Below, piece after piece: positions 50,956-59,430 of a stretch of 64,000 nucleotides of DNA. The position numbers were made by a program, and so were the translations under genes. The DNA comes from an uncultured Collinsella sp. GTDB taxonomy: Bacteria; Actinomycetota; Coriobacteriia; Coriobacteriales; Coriobacteriaceae. Where the stretch lies: contig CASEEV010000012.1 in assembly GCA_949287065.1 (NCBI GenBank), positions 1 through 64,000 of the forward strand, given 5' to 3'. How positions within the stretch are numbered: position 1 is the first letter of the stretch; every line of letters begins with the position of its first letter. Below the pieces are notes generated by a model, which was given only the letters and a program-made list of their open reading frames with translations, searched no databases and was not told where the DNA came from.

Positions 50956-53643
50956 CTACTTGGCGTCTGCCCAGGTAACGCCGGTTGATGCCTCGGCGAT
51001 GAGGGGCACGCGCAGGCGCACGACGTTCTCCATTGTGTCGCGCACGAGCGCGATAAGCGCGTCGACCTCCTCCTCGGGGCACTCGAAGTCCAGCTCATCG
51101 TGAATCTGCAGGATGAGGTGCGCTTGGAGCCCCGCCTCGCGCATGCGGTGCGGCACGTCGACCATGGCGAGCTTGATGATGTCGGCCGCGGTGCCCTGCA
51201 TGGGGTGGTTCATGGCCGTGCGCTCGCCGAAGCCGCGCTGCGCCGGGTTCTTGAGCTTGAGCTCCGGGATGGGGCGCTTGCGGCCGAACATGGTCTGCGC
51301 GTAGCCCGTCTGCTTGGCGTCGGCCACGGTCTGGTCGAGGTAGCGGCGCACGCCGGGGTACACCTCGAAGTAGCGGTCGATCATCTCGCGCGCCTCGGCC
51401 ATGGGAATGCCGAGCGACTGCGAGAGGCCGTACGCCTGCTGGCCGTACACGATGCCGAAGTTAACGGCCTTGGCGCGGCTGCGCAGCTCGCGCGTGACCT
51501 CCTCGACCGGCACGCCGAAGACGCGCGAGGCGGTCTCGGCGTGAAAGTCCTCGCCCTCGTTGAACGCCGCCACCAGGTGCTCGTCGCCCGAGAGGTGCGC
51601 GAGCAGCCTGAGCTCGATCTGGCTGTAGTCGACCGCCACGAACACCTTGCCCGGGCCCGCCGAGAACGCCGTGCGCACGGTCTTGCCCAGCTCGGAGCGC
51701 GTGGGGATGTTCTGCAGGTTGGGGTTGGACGACGAGAGGCGCCCGGTGGCGGTGACCGTCTGGTTGAACGTGGTGTGCACGCGCCCGTCGCGGCGGCGCA
51801 GGCCGCCCAGCGTGTCGAGGTACGTGCTCTTGATCTTGGCCTTCTCGCGGTACTCGAGGATGAGGCGCACGATCTCGTGGTCGCGCGCAAGCTCCTCGAG
51901 CACGCGAGCGTTGGTGGAATAGTAGCCGCGCTGCGTCTTCTTGAGGCCGCGCGTGGGCAGGCCCATCACGTCGAAGAGCACGTGGCTGAGCTGCATAGGG
52001 CTCGCGATGTTGAACTCCTCCCCCGCGAGCTCGTGAATGCGCGCGGCGAGCGCGTCGATGTCGGCCCCGAGCCCTTCCGAGAGCGCATGCAGGCGCTCCG
52101 GGTCAACGAGCATGCCGTTGCGCTCCATGAGGGCGAGCACCGGCACGAGCGGCATCTCCATCTCTTCCATGAGGCGCAGGCTGCCGTCGTTCTCGAGCGC
52201 GGCGCGCAAGGGCTCGTGGGCGCGTTGGGCAACCACGGCGGCAACGGCTGCGGGGCGTACGTCGTCGTCTTCTGGCAGCATGAGGCCCAAGTAGCGGTCG
52301 GCCAGGTAGCCGGGCTCAAAGCCCGTGCGAATGGAATCGAGCAGGTACGCGGCGACCGTGGTGTCGAAGATGCGGGACGGGTCAACGTCGAGCAGATCGA
52401 TCTGCGCCGGGTCGGCGGAGTCGACCGGCGCGAGCTCGTGGAGAAGCTCCTTCACGTCGGGCGACACCACGCGCCCGGCTGAGAAGAGCTCGCCGAGCAC
52501 GCCTGCGATCTCGGCCTCGTCGAAGCGCATGAGGGACTTCTCGGACGCCACCCACAGCTGGTGGGTCGTCGCGAAGAGCGCGCCCTCCTCTTGGTCGTCG
52601 TCGAGCACGCAGGCGAGCCACTCGTCTGCTGCCATGGCGCGCACGAGCTCGGCGAGCGCCGCCGAGCCCTCGACGGACGCCGGCACCTCGAGGGCAGAGG
52701 TGCCCGAGCCGGCGGCGTCGCCGCCGTCGACGAGCGCGAGAAGCCGCGTGGCGAGCGTGGTGATGCCGAGCGCGCCGAGCGCGGCGCGGGCCTCGGTCGC
52801 GTCGAAGCTGGGGAAGCGCACCGCGTCAAAGTCGCAGCTCACCGGCGCGTCCTTGCGGATGATGGCGACCTGCTTGGAGATGCGCGCGTCCTCGATGTGC
52901 GCGCGGAGGTTCTCGCCCATCTTGCCCTTGACCTCGTCGGCGTGCTCGATGACGCCCTCGAGGCTGCCGTACTGCGCGATAAGCGCCGCCGCCTTCTTGG
53001 GGCCGATGCCGGGAACGCCGGGAATGTTGTCGGAGGTGTCGCCCTTGAGGCCGTAGAAGTCGGGGATAAGGTCTGCCGTGACGCCGTTGTAGGCCTCAAC
53101 GACCTCCTCGGGCGTGACGATCTTGACCTCCGAGAGGCCGCGCTTGGTGCCGACGATCTTCACGTGGTCGGTGGCGAGCTGGTACATGTCGCGGTCGCCG
53201 GTGACGAGGTACATGTCGTAGCCGGCGGCCTCGCCCTGTGCGCCGAGCGTGCCCAGGATATCGTCGCCCTCCCAGCCCTCGCACTCCTGAATGGGCACGT
53301 TGAGAGCGCGCAGCACGTCGTGGATCATGGGGAACTGCTGGCGGAGCTCGTCGTCCATGGGCTTGCGCTGGGCCTTGTACTGAGTGAGCATCTCCATGCG
53401 CACGCGCGGCTTGCCCTTGTCGAACGCGCACACGATGCCGTCAGGATGGAAGGCGTCTACGAGCTTGAGCAGCATGTTCAAGAAGCCGAAGATGGCGTTG
53501 GTGGGCCGGCCGTCGGGCGCGTTCATGGTAGGCGGCACGCCGTGGTAGGCGCGGTGCATGAGCGAGTTGCCGTCGATAACGGCGATGATCTTGCGCGCGG
53601 CGTCCTCGGCGGCGGGTGCGGCGGGTGCGGTGGCGTCAGGCAT
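50956..53643 (-). CDS. polA: DNA polymerase I
   Basis: An 895-residue polymerase for repair and Okazaki fragment processing. The N-terminal 5'-3' exonuclease (about 20-300) has DGNSLMHRAYH, YKAQRKPMDDELRQQ and GLKGDTSDNIPGVPGIG. The central 3'-5' exonuclease-like domain (about 315-500) lacks the usual DxE motif (VLDDDQEEG instead of FDTET), so proofreading is probably lost. The polymerase domain has motif A VAVDYSQIELRLLAHLSGD, motif B RAKAVNFGIVYGQQAYGLSQ and motif C IHDELDFE. AGAGGA lies just before the ATG. Confidence 0.96.
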   Translation of the reverse strand: MPDATAPAAPAAEDAARKIIAVIDGNSLMHRAYHGVPPTMNAPDGRPTNAIFGFLNMLLKLVDAFHPDGIVCAFDKGKPRVRMEMLTQYKAQRKPMDDELRQQFPMIHDVLRALNVPIQECEGWEGDDILGTLGAQGEAAGYDMYLVTGDRDMYQLATDHVKIVGTKRGLSEVKIVTPEEVVEAYNGVTADLIPDFYGLKGDTSDNIPGVPGIGPKKAAALIAQYGSLEGVIEHADEVKGKMGENLRAHIEDARISKQVAIIRKDAPVSCDFDAVRFPSFDATEARAALGALGITTLATRLLALVDGGDAAGSGTSALEVPASVEGSAALAELVRAMAADEWLACVLDDDQEEGALFATTHQLWVASEKSLMRFDEAEIAGVLGELFSAGRVVSPDVKELLHELAPVDSADPAQIDLLDVDPSRIFDTTVAAYLLDSIRTGFEPGYLADRYLGLMLPEDDDVRPAAVAAVVAQRAHEPLRAALENDGSLRLMEEMEMPLVPVLALMERNGMLVDPERLHALSEGLGADIDALAARIHELAGEEFNIASPMQLSHVLFDVMGLPTRGLKKTQRGYYSTNARVLEELARDHEIVRLILEYREKAKIKSTYLDTLGGLRRRDGRVHTTFNQTVTATGRLSSSNPNLQNIPTRSELGKTVRTAFSAGPGKVFVAVDYSQIELRLLAHLSGDEHLVAAFNEGEDFHAETASRVFGVPVEEVTRELRSRAKAVNFGIVYGQQAYGLSQSLGIPMAEAREMIDRYFEVYPGVRRYLDQTVADAKQTGYAQTMFGRKRPIPELKLKNPAQRGFGERTAMNHPMQGTAADIIKLAMVDVPHRMREAGLQAHLILQIHDELDFECPEEEVDALIALVRDTMENVVRLRVPLIAEASTGVTWADAK

Positions 53644-53767
53644 GGCGGGTTCCTCTCGATTGTTCTGCTGCCCACCAGTCTACCCGCCCGCGCGGACACG
53701 CGCCACGCCCAATGCCGCGCAGCTCCCAAGTCCCACGAGAAGCCCCGCGCCGGCGCTGCGCGCCCCT

Positions 53768-53926
53768 GCAAGATTACGCATCCCGGCGGACCTGGCCGCT
53801 AGATTACGCATCCGTGCGTTTTAACCGCAAGATTACGCATCCTGCCGTATTTATCGGCGTCGCTAGATCGGATAAACCGTTTGGGTGCGTAATCTTGCGG
53901 CACATCCGACGCGCTGCGTAATCTTT
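53768..53926. repeat. GCAAGATTACGCATCC array, both orientations
   Basis: Direct copies at 53768-53783, 53798-53813 (GC-TAGATTACGCATCC) and 53827-53842, at 30 and 29 base spacing, and inverted copies at 53883-53898 and 53915-53926. It lies just upstream of polA. The same core word occurs at 3772-3870. It holds no open reading frame of its own. Confidence 0.85.
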
Positions 53927-54001
53927 CGGACAAACTCGGCGCGCTCAGCAAACTCGCGGAAACGTCAACGTATCAATTAGTAAGAAAGAGAGTCGCGAGA
54001 T

Positions 54002-54165
54002 AAAAAACAGGGGCTCGCCCGCGTCTTCGGCAGGCGGAGCCTGAACCTGAAGGCGCGTTCGCCGTGGCGAGCCCCTCAACGTGGCGATGCCGGTAATTTC
54101 GCCCGGGAAAGGATTGGGCGCTTGTCCGGATCAGCAAAGGATCTGCTTCGTTCCTCATCACGTCG
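54002..54165 (-). ncRNA. Candidate small RNA with strong terminator (unrecognised)
   Basis: A long terminator-like hairpin on the minus strand has outer arms GGGGCTCGCC and GGCGAGCCCC (54010-54019 and 54067-54076), an inner imperfect stem and a T tract (TGTTTTTT) at 54002-54009. No minus-strand gene lies upstream for 3.4 kb (the nearest is at 57443), so it would end an independent short transcript. A -10-like CATAAT on the minus strand (54172-54177) predicts a transcript of about 160 bases. I do not recognise it; SRP RNA, tmRNA and 6S RNA motifs were not seen. This also describes part of the 676-base gap 53644-54320. Confidence 0.5.
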
Positions 54166-54250
54166 CCTGTGATTATGCCCGCGACAGATGGACATATCTT
54201 GAAGATACGCAGCAAACACCTATGAGGTTCCCGTCAAAACACAGAGACAC

Positions 54251-54290
54251 CATACTTGCCCCCGTCGAACAGCATACTTGTACGTACAAT
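54251..54290 (+). promoter_or_regulatory. Candidate promoter and operator of the AraC-family gene
   Basis: CATACTTG occurs at 54251-54258 and 54273-54280, 22 bases apart (two helical turns), just upstream of a -10-like TACAAT at 54285-54290. AraC-type proteins often bind direct half-sites spaced this way, so self-regulation is suggested. Confidence 0.5.
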
Positions 54291-54320
54291 ATGAGATATC
54301 CGCCAAAGAAGGGTCTTTCT

Positions 54321-55205
54321 GTGACAAAAACCGTCAGCAACACCGCCGTGAGCGCAGACGGGCTCGAGCTCGTCCCGCACGGCACCGAGCCTTTTCCCGT
54401 GGAGGTCTACGAACTCGACCTCCCCACCTATACCGTGCCGTGGCATTGGCACGGAGACTGGGAGTACGTGCTCTGCACCGGCAACCGCACCCTGTGCCGA
54501 ACGCCCGAAGGCGACATCGTGCTCGATCCCGGGTACGGCCTGTTTATCGGACCGCGCATGATCCACGAGGTCACCGCCGCAAGCACCCGTTCGAGCATCC
54601 GCTCGATCGTGTTTGACCCCCGGTTCGTCGCGTCCGAGAGCAGCATCATCTGGGAGAAGTACGTGTCGCCTGTTGCCGGCATGGGCACCGTAAAGCTCCA
54701 TCCCGATAACCCCTGGCAGTGGGACGTGATGCACGAGCTCTGCAACGCGTGGCATTATATGGACCAAGAAGCGCCCGGCTACGAGATCAAGTCGCGCCAG
54801 GCCCTCGAGAACGCCCTGTACCTGCTGTCTGGCCACACCGAGCTAACCCGTACGAGCACGTCTGAGAAGGCGCGCCGCTCAACCGAGCGGCTCGAGCTCA
54901 TGCTGCGCTACATCGAGCGTCACTTTGGCGAGCGCCTCACCGTTGCCAAGATCGCGGCGAGCGCCTCGGTGAGCGAGAGCGAGTGCCTGCGCTGCTTCAA
55001 GTCCGTGCTGCGCACCACCCCCAACCGCTACCTGCGCGAGTACCGCCTGCTCAAAGCCGAGGAGCTTTTGGTTTCGACCACCGACACCGCGGCCGACATC
55101 GCGGCTGTCTGCGGGTTCTCGGACGCCGCGTACTTCACCAAGCTCTTCCGCGAGGCAAAAGGCGCCACGCCCATCGAGTACCGACGCGACGCCAGCCGCG
55201 CGTAA
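54321..55205 (+). CDS. AraC-family transcriptional regulator
   Basis: A 294-residue DNA-binding regulator. The N-terminal cupin domain (about 20-160) includes PWHWHGDWEYVLCTGN and VLDPGYGLFIGPRMIHEV. The C-terminal double helix-turn-helix (about 190-290) shows RYIERHFGERLTVAKIAASASVSESECLRCFKSVLRTTPNRYL and GFSDAAYFTKLFREAKGATPIEYRR in parts. The GTG at 54321 is chosen because AAGAAGGG lies 8 bases upstream and it gives the normal family N-terminus; the frame is open for 80 codons further upstream. It is 37 bases ahead of the alcohol dehydrogenase gene and probably regulates it. Confidence 0.9.
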   Translation: MTKTVSNTAVSADGLELVPHGTEPFPVEVYELDLPTYTVPWHWHGDWEYVLCTGNRTLCRTPEGDIVLDPGYGLFIGPRMIHEVTAASTRSSIRSIVFDPRFVASESSIIWEKYVSPVAGMGTVKLHPDNPWQWDVMHELCNAWHYMDQEAPGYEIKSRQALENALYLLSGHTELTRTSTSEKARRSTERLELMLRYIERHFGERLTVAKIAASASVSESECLRCFKSVLRTTPNRYLREYRLLKAEELLVSTTDTAADIAAVCGFSDAAYFTKLFREAKGATPIEYRRDASRA

Positions 55206-55242
55206 CCCCTGCAAGGCCCCGGACCCCCAGAAAGGAACCCAC

Positions 55243-56484
55243 ATGAACGACTTCAGGTTTTTCTCCCCCACCCGTTTCGTCTTTGGGCGCGGAGCCTGCG
55301 ACCGCACCGGAGAAGAGCTCGCCGCGCTCGGCTACAAGCGCGCGCTCATCGTGTACGGCCAGGGGTCCGTGGTGCGCACGGGCACGCTCGACCGCGTAAA
55401 GGCATCGCTCGACGCCGCGGGCGTGGCCTACGAAGAGCTCTCCGGCGTGCGCCCCAACCCCGAGATCACCTCGGTGCGCGAGGGCGTCAAGCTCGCGCGC
55501 GACTTCAGCGCCGACGTGGTGCTGCCCGTGGGCGGCGGCTCGGCCATGGACGCGGCCAAGGCCATCGCGCTCGGCGCGACCTACGACGGCGACGTGTGGG
55601 ACTTCTGGCGCAAGCGCGCGGTACCCGCCGACCGCCTGCCGGTTGCCTGCGTGGTCACCATTCCCGCCTCGGGCTCAGAAGCCTCCAACTCCAGCGTCAT
55701 CTCAAACGACGAGGAGCACCTCAAGTGCGGCCTCGGCACCGACCTCAACCGCCCCGTGCTCGCCGTCAATGACCCGGAGCTCACCTTCACGCTGCCGCCC
55801 TACCAAACGGCCGCCGGCGTGACCGACATGATCGCCCACATTATGGAGCGGTTCTTCTCGGGCCAGCCGGGCGTGGCGGTGACCGACAACATCGCGCTCG
55901 GCATGATCCGCGCCGTAATGGATGCCGCCCCGCGCGTGATGGAGAACCCCGAGGACTACGATGCGCGCGCCAACATCATGTGGGTCGGCACGCTCGCGCA
56001 CAACGGGCTGGCGGGCCTGGGACTCGGCAACCCCGGCGGCCGCGACGGCGACTGGACCTGCCACGGCATGGAGCATGAGCTTTCGGCCTTTGACACGAGC
56101 ATCACGCACGGCGCCGGCTTGGCCGTGATCTTCCCCGCGTGGATGCGCTACGTATGGCGCGAGCACCCCGAGCGCTTCCTCGAGTTTGGCCGCCAGGTCT
56201 TTGGCATAGAGCCCGTTGACCCCGCGGTCGACGACCTCAGCGGCATCGACGAGGAGATCACGCCCGAACGCGCCGTTGCCGACGCTGTTGAGGAGACCAT
56301 CGACGAGCTGCAGGAATTCTTCGTGAGCCTCGGCATGCCCCGCACGCTCTCGGAGTTTGGCATGACGGCCGAGGACGTTGAGAAGCTCCTCCCCGGCCTC
56401 AAGATCAACCGCGGCGAGAAGTTCGGCTCGTTTATGCAGCTGACCTTGGACGACGCCCGCCAAATCTACTTGAGCGCGCTGTAG
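55243..56484 (+). CDS. Iron-containing alcohol dehydrogenase, YqhD/BDH type
   Basis: A 413-residue group III dehydrogenase that reduces aldehydes, probably with NADPH. The nucleotide loop is GGGSAMDAAKAIAL, the metal ligands are carried by AGVTDMIAHIMERFF (Asp, His), GDWTCHGMEHELS (His) and ITHGAGLAVIFPAWMRYV (His). Substrate range is probably short aldehydes such as butyraldehyde or methylglyoxal (family inference). GAAAGGAA lies 6 bases before the ATG. Downstream of the AraC gene, it completes a regulator-enzyme pair. Confidence 0.92.
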   Translation: MNDFRFFSPTRFVFGRGACDRTGEELAALGYKRALIVYGQGSVVRTGTLDRVKASLDAAGVAYEELSGVRPNPEITSVREGVKLARDFSADVVLPVGGGSAMDAAKAIALGATYDGDVWDFWRKRAVPADRLPVACVVTIPASGSEASNSSVISNDEEHLKCGLGTDLNRPVLAVNDPELTFTLPPYQTAAGVTDMIAHIMERFFSGQPGVAVTDNIALGMIRAVMDAAPRVMENPEDYDARANIMWVGTLAHNGLAGLGLGNPGGRDGDWTCHGMEHELSAFDTSITHGAGLAVIFPAWMRYVWREHPERFLEFGRQVFGIEPVDPAVDDLSGIDEEITPERAVADAVEETIDELQEFFVSLGMPRTLSEFGMTAEDVEKLLPGLKINRGEKFGSFMQLTLDDARQIYLSAL

Positions 56485-56585
56485 CTGCAAGTTTGCCCGC
56501 GGCTCGCTCGTACGGCGGCGGGTCGCGGGCGCGAGCGCGGGATATTGACGGGCGCGGTGCTGCGGACGAGGGGCTGCGGGAAGGT

Positions 56586-56666
56586 GCGGACCCAAACGGA
56601 CGTTTCGCATATTGGTACGGACCCGAACAGACGCTTCTGCCTGTAAAACCGTCCGCTTGGGTCCGC
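56586..56666. repeat. GCGGACCCAAACGGACG array, both orientations
   Basis: Copies at 56586-56602, 56617-56633 (one-word drift) and an inverted copy at 56649-56666, at about 31-base spacing. It fills most of the 269-base gap between the alcohol dehydrogenase and the SRAP gene. Confidence 0.75.
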
Positions 56667-56753
56667 ATCAAGAGGGCAAGGTCCGATGAATCGGGAGAAG
56701 GTCCTGCCGAGCGCGCCAGCTGAGCCTACGATCGGGACAAGAACGGAGGAAGC

Positions 56754-57374
56754 ATGTGCGTAAGGATGAGTCCGCTCACCGTTGCGGAAGCGCAGGCAGT
56801 GCTCGACAAGCGCGGGCAAGCCGGCGCGCACGCCATCGAGCTTGTCGAGAAGCCCGACCCGCTCTACGACGCGCACCCGGGATCCACCGTGCCGGTGTAT
56901 GTGCCCGATCAAAACGGGCGCCTAGCAGTTGTCACCCTGAACTGGGGCTTTGCGCTCAACGGCAAAGAGAACGCCGTCTTTAACACAAGGCTCGAGTCCG
57001 CGCTCGAGCAACTCGAACGCGGACGGCGCGGCATGTGGGCTGAAGCCATCCAACACGGGCGGTGCCTGGTACCGGTGCGCGCGTTTTACGAGAGCCACGC
57101 CACCGAGCGTGTGGAAAGCGAGCGCACCGGCAAGCCCGTACGCCGCCAGTACCGCTTTCGTCTTGCCGGCGCACGGGCGTTTTTGCTCGCCGGGGTACAA
57201 GCGGAGGGCAGGTTCTCGGTTGTCACCACAAGCCCCAACGCGAGCGTGGCGCCGGTGCACAACCGCATGCCGCTCGTGCTCGGCCCCGGCGAGTCGGGCA
57301 TCTGGCTCGGCGCAGACTTTGCCCGCCTCGCCGACCGCAGCGCCATCCGCCTGATTGCAGAGCCGGAACGATAA
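56754..57374 (+). CDS. SRAP/HMCES-family protein (YedK-like)
   Basis: A 206-residue protein of the SOS-response-associated peptidase family, which shields abasic DNA sites through a covalent link made by Cys2. The conserved residues are in place: Met-Cys at the start (Cys2 after Met removal), FNTRLES (Asn), CLVPVRAFYES (Glu) and HNRMPLVL (His). The start is MCVRM rather than the usual MCGRF, a small deviation next to the nucleophile. GGAGG lies 5 bases before the ATG. Convergent with the HIRAN gene. Confidence 0.9.
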   Translation: MCVRMSPLTVAEAQAVLDKRGQAGAHAIELVEKPDPLYDAHPGSTVPVYVPDQNGRLAVVTLNWGFALNGKENAVFNTRLESALEQLERGRRGMWAEAIQHGRCLVPVRAFYESHATERVESERTGKPVRRQYRFRLAGARAFLLAGVQAEGRFSVVTTSPNASVAPVHNRMPLVLGPGESGIWLGADFARLADRSAIRLIAEPER

Positions 57375-57442
57375 AAACTGCCAGTGACCAGGTCAGCAAG
57401 TTGACCAAAACCTGCACTCGGAGTTCTGAAGCCTCGATGGGC

Positions 57443-57778
57443 TTATTTGCTCTTGCGAGCGTCAGTCACGAACACGCCAACGCGGACCTGATGCCACGGG
57501 CTGCGCTCGGGCGCAACCTGCTGGACTATGCACTCGAACGCGTTAGCGTGCCCGAAGAAGAGCATGGTCGCAAAGGGCTCGTTGCCGTCTTCGGGAACAT
57601 AGCCCAGTCGCTTGCCCTCATAGTACAGAGCGATGGCCGACGGATCGTGCGGGTTGTCAGGCTCGGCAACCATCTCAAGATGCACGCCCGGCTTGAGCTT
57701 ATCGAGCACCAGGGCGCCTTCTCCAAACTGAAACCCTGCAATACAAAACGAAGCAAGAACGCGCGACGGCTGATACAC
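57443..57778 (-). CDS. HIRAN-domain protein
   Basis: A protein of about 111 residues made up almost wholly of a HIRAN-type domain: VLASFCIAGFQFGEG, the DKLKPGVHLEMVAEPDNPHDPSAIAL stretch in two parts, and GKRLGYVPEDGNEPFATML. HIRAN domains bind DNA ends or damaged DNA and usually sit in helicases; here the domain stands alone, as in some bacterial and phage proteins. A GTG at 57778 is chosen because GGGAGG lies 6 bases upstream; the frame continues to 57841. The function is unknown. Confidence 0.72.
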   Translation of the reverse strand: MYQPSRVLASFCIAGFQFGEGALVLDKLKPGVHLEMVAEPDNPHDPSAIALYYEGKRLGYVPEDGNEPFATMLFFGHANAFECIVQQVAPERSPWHQVRVGVFVTDARKSK

Positions 57779-58024
57779 AACTGCCTCCCAACCTCGCTCG
57801 GCCCCGGCAGCCGCAAACGCTGCCAAGAGGGCCGAAACCACCTGTCAGAGAGAGCGTAAACCCCGGCGCGGACACGAATACGGAGCTTATGGTGCACTCC
57901 AGATGCCTGCTTGGCACTCTATGTGTTGGAAAAGCTGTTATTGGCGATTCAGAAGGAAGATCGCTCCCAAGGGAACAAGCAATGGAAAACCGTAAAAGAC
58001 CTTATGCATCTAGCGCACAGTCTT

Positions 58025-59227
58025 TCACACCTTCTTTAACGAAAGTAGCCGCTTCATGAGAATGCCAACGGAAGCTTGATGCGGAGACTCAAGAAAAAAC
58101 CGGGCTTTATACGAGAGGAACTCGAAAGGATCCGGCTCTGGAGATATTTTCTCTAGGGACTTGCCCGCGTACACGGCCCTCTGTGTTTTTACATCCATCA
58201 GAACTTCAATCCGCCAACTAACTATTGTTCTGTTGAACTCATTTCCGCTGTCGAAAAAACCGCACGAATAACTAAAAGAGAAGCGCAGGAACCTACCGAA
58301 CTTTCGGACGCAAACAGGCTGTCCACCGCCAAAACCACCGCCCAGTTTTTCCCTATACAAACGGCCAAGAGACTTTGCAGCACATTCCGTATTCCGCCAA
58401 GAGCACTCGTGCGCCTTTGAGCTAAGTTCATCAAAGTGATCAATCTTCGCTCGCCATCTCTGCAGATTTCCCTCGGCTATCTTCCGAGTAGGTTCGTATT
58501 TCTCCCTCTCATCATCCACTAGCTGTCGAAAATAACCCTGTAGAACCGTCTGAGAAGTTTCACGCTCGCAATAAACCTCAGATTCTGGCGATAGAAAAAC
58601 GACGTGACCGTCCGTGTGCCTTGATGCAAAGCCGTGATATAGCTGCCAGTACGTATTGTTGAGAACATCCCGGTATCTTAGAACACAGTAAAAGCTGAGC
58701 TCGCCATCACTTGCCCTATAAACTTTGCTAAGATCTCCTTCTTCAAGATATTCGAAGAGGTCCCAAACGGTAAATTCTTCGATCTGGAACGGTTCAGTAC
58801 TCAGCAACCACTTTCGGTAAAACAGTGAATAGCAGCCTGAAAATGAGACGTCACGATATACTTCTAAACTAACCTCTTTAGCGGGGTTCTCGCCAATTAG
58901 TTTTACCCATACAACGGAGTCATGTCCCGACTCCTCCCGACCTTCTTTGCAATCAAGTCCGCATACCTCTATATCAAGAACTGGCATCTTGTCGGTCCGC
59001 TGAATGCGCTCAGCGCTCTTTTCACTACGCTCAATTGCCTTGTCGTTTGCCCTGGCACTTGCCCGTATGGTCAAAACGACACCAATAAAAGCAACGGTCG
59101 TGCCAAATACAGGGGCCATGAAGCTCGCATATGCAGCCAAATGGCTGCTCGAATCTCCGCCCGAGACACAATAAACAATGGTATAGGCTACAACAAGACC
59201 AATTGTAAAGAGAGCAGCTAGGACCAT
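58025..59227 (-). CDS. Membrane protein of unknown function, lower GC
   Basis: A 400-residue protein I do not recognise. Two N-terminal membrane helices (about 3-24 and 33-55) are followed by a short coiled coil (about 60-78, RSEKSAERIQRTDK) and a soluble domain of about 320 residues rich in aromatic and charged residues. Its codon use is plainly less GC-rich than the neighbours, so it is probably acquired. GAGGAG lies 6 bases before the ATG. Its start overlaps the preceding small gene by 10 bases, so it is the third gene of the restriction-modification operon. A defence or effector role is possible but not shown. Confidence 0.8.
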   Translation of the reverse strand: MVLAALFTIGLVVAYTIVYCVSGGDSSSHLAAYASFMAPVFGTTVAFIGVVLTIRASARANDKAIERSEKSAERIQRTDKMPVLDIEVCGLDCKEGREESGHDSVVWVKLIGENPAKEVSLEVYRDVSFSGCYSLFYRKWLLSTEPFQIEEFTVWDLFEYLEEGDLSKVYRASDGELSFYCVLRYRDVLNNTYWQLYHGFASRHTDGHVVFLSPESEVYCERETSQTVLQGYFRQLVDDEREKYEPTRKIAEGNLQRWRAKIDHFDELSSKAHECSWRNTECAAKSLGRLYREKLGGGFGGGQPVCVRKFGRFLRFSFSYSCGFFDSGNEFNRTIVSWRIEVLMDVKTQRAVYAGKSLEKISPEPDPFEFLSYKARFFLESPHQASVGILMKRLLSLKKV

Positions 59228-59430
59228 GCCGACTCCTCGCTTCGATTGGCACTCGCCTTGCCAAACCTAAATGACGTCACACCGCGAAGCAACTTTCTCA
59301 CCATCAGGAGATTGGCAATTGAGAGCCTTCCTGATCTAGAGTCAATAATGATCACCCCACTACAGTCATTCTCGAGTAATTCAAGCTTCACGATGAAACG
59401 CACTCCATCAAGAATCCCTCGAACCCTCAT
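59218..59430 (-). CDS. Small protein of unknown function in R-M operon
   Basis: A 70-residue protein, MRVRGILDGVRFIVKLELLE at its start, which I do not recognise. The ATG at 59428-59430 overlaps the stop of the restriction-modification gene (TAATG) and has GGAGG 6 bases upstream, and its end overlaps the next start. Such tight packing argues that it is real. A start four codons earlier is also possible. Hydrophobic-to-basic composition, no membrane helix long enough to span. Confidence 0.65.
   Translation of the reverse strand: MRVRGILDGVRFIVKLELLENDCSGVIIIDSRSGRLSIANLLMVRKLLRGVTSFRFGKASANRSEESAWS

Noticed and set aside
53616-53921. Short plus-strand frames through the array upstream of polA
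   Set aside because: They arise from the repeated word and have no ribosome sites or coding bias.
54002-54165. SRP RNA or tmRNA
   Set aside because: The conserved GGAAGCAGC-type SRP loop and the tRNA-like tmRNA ends are absent.
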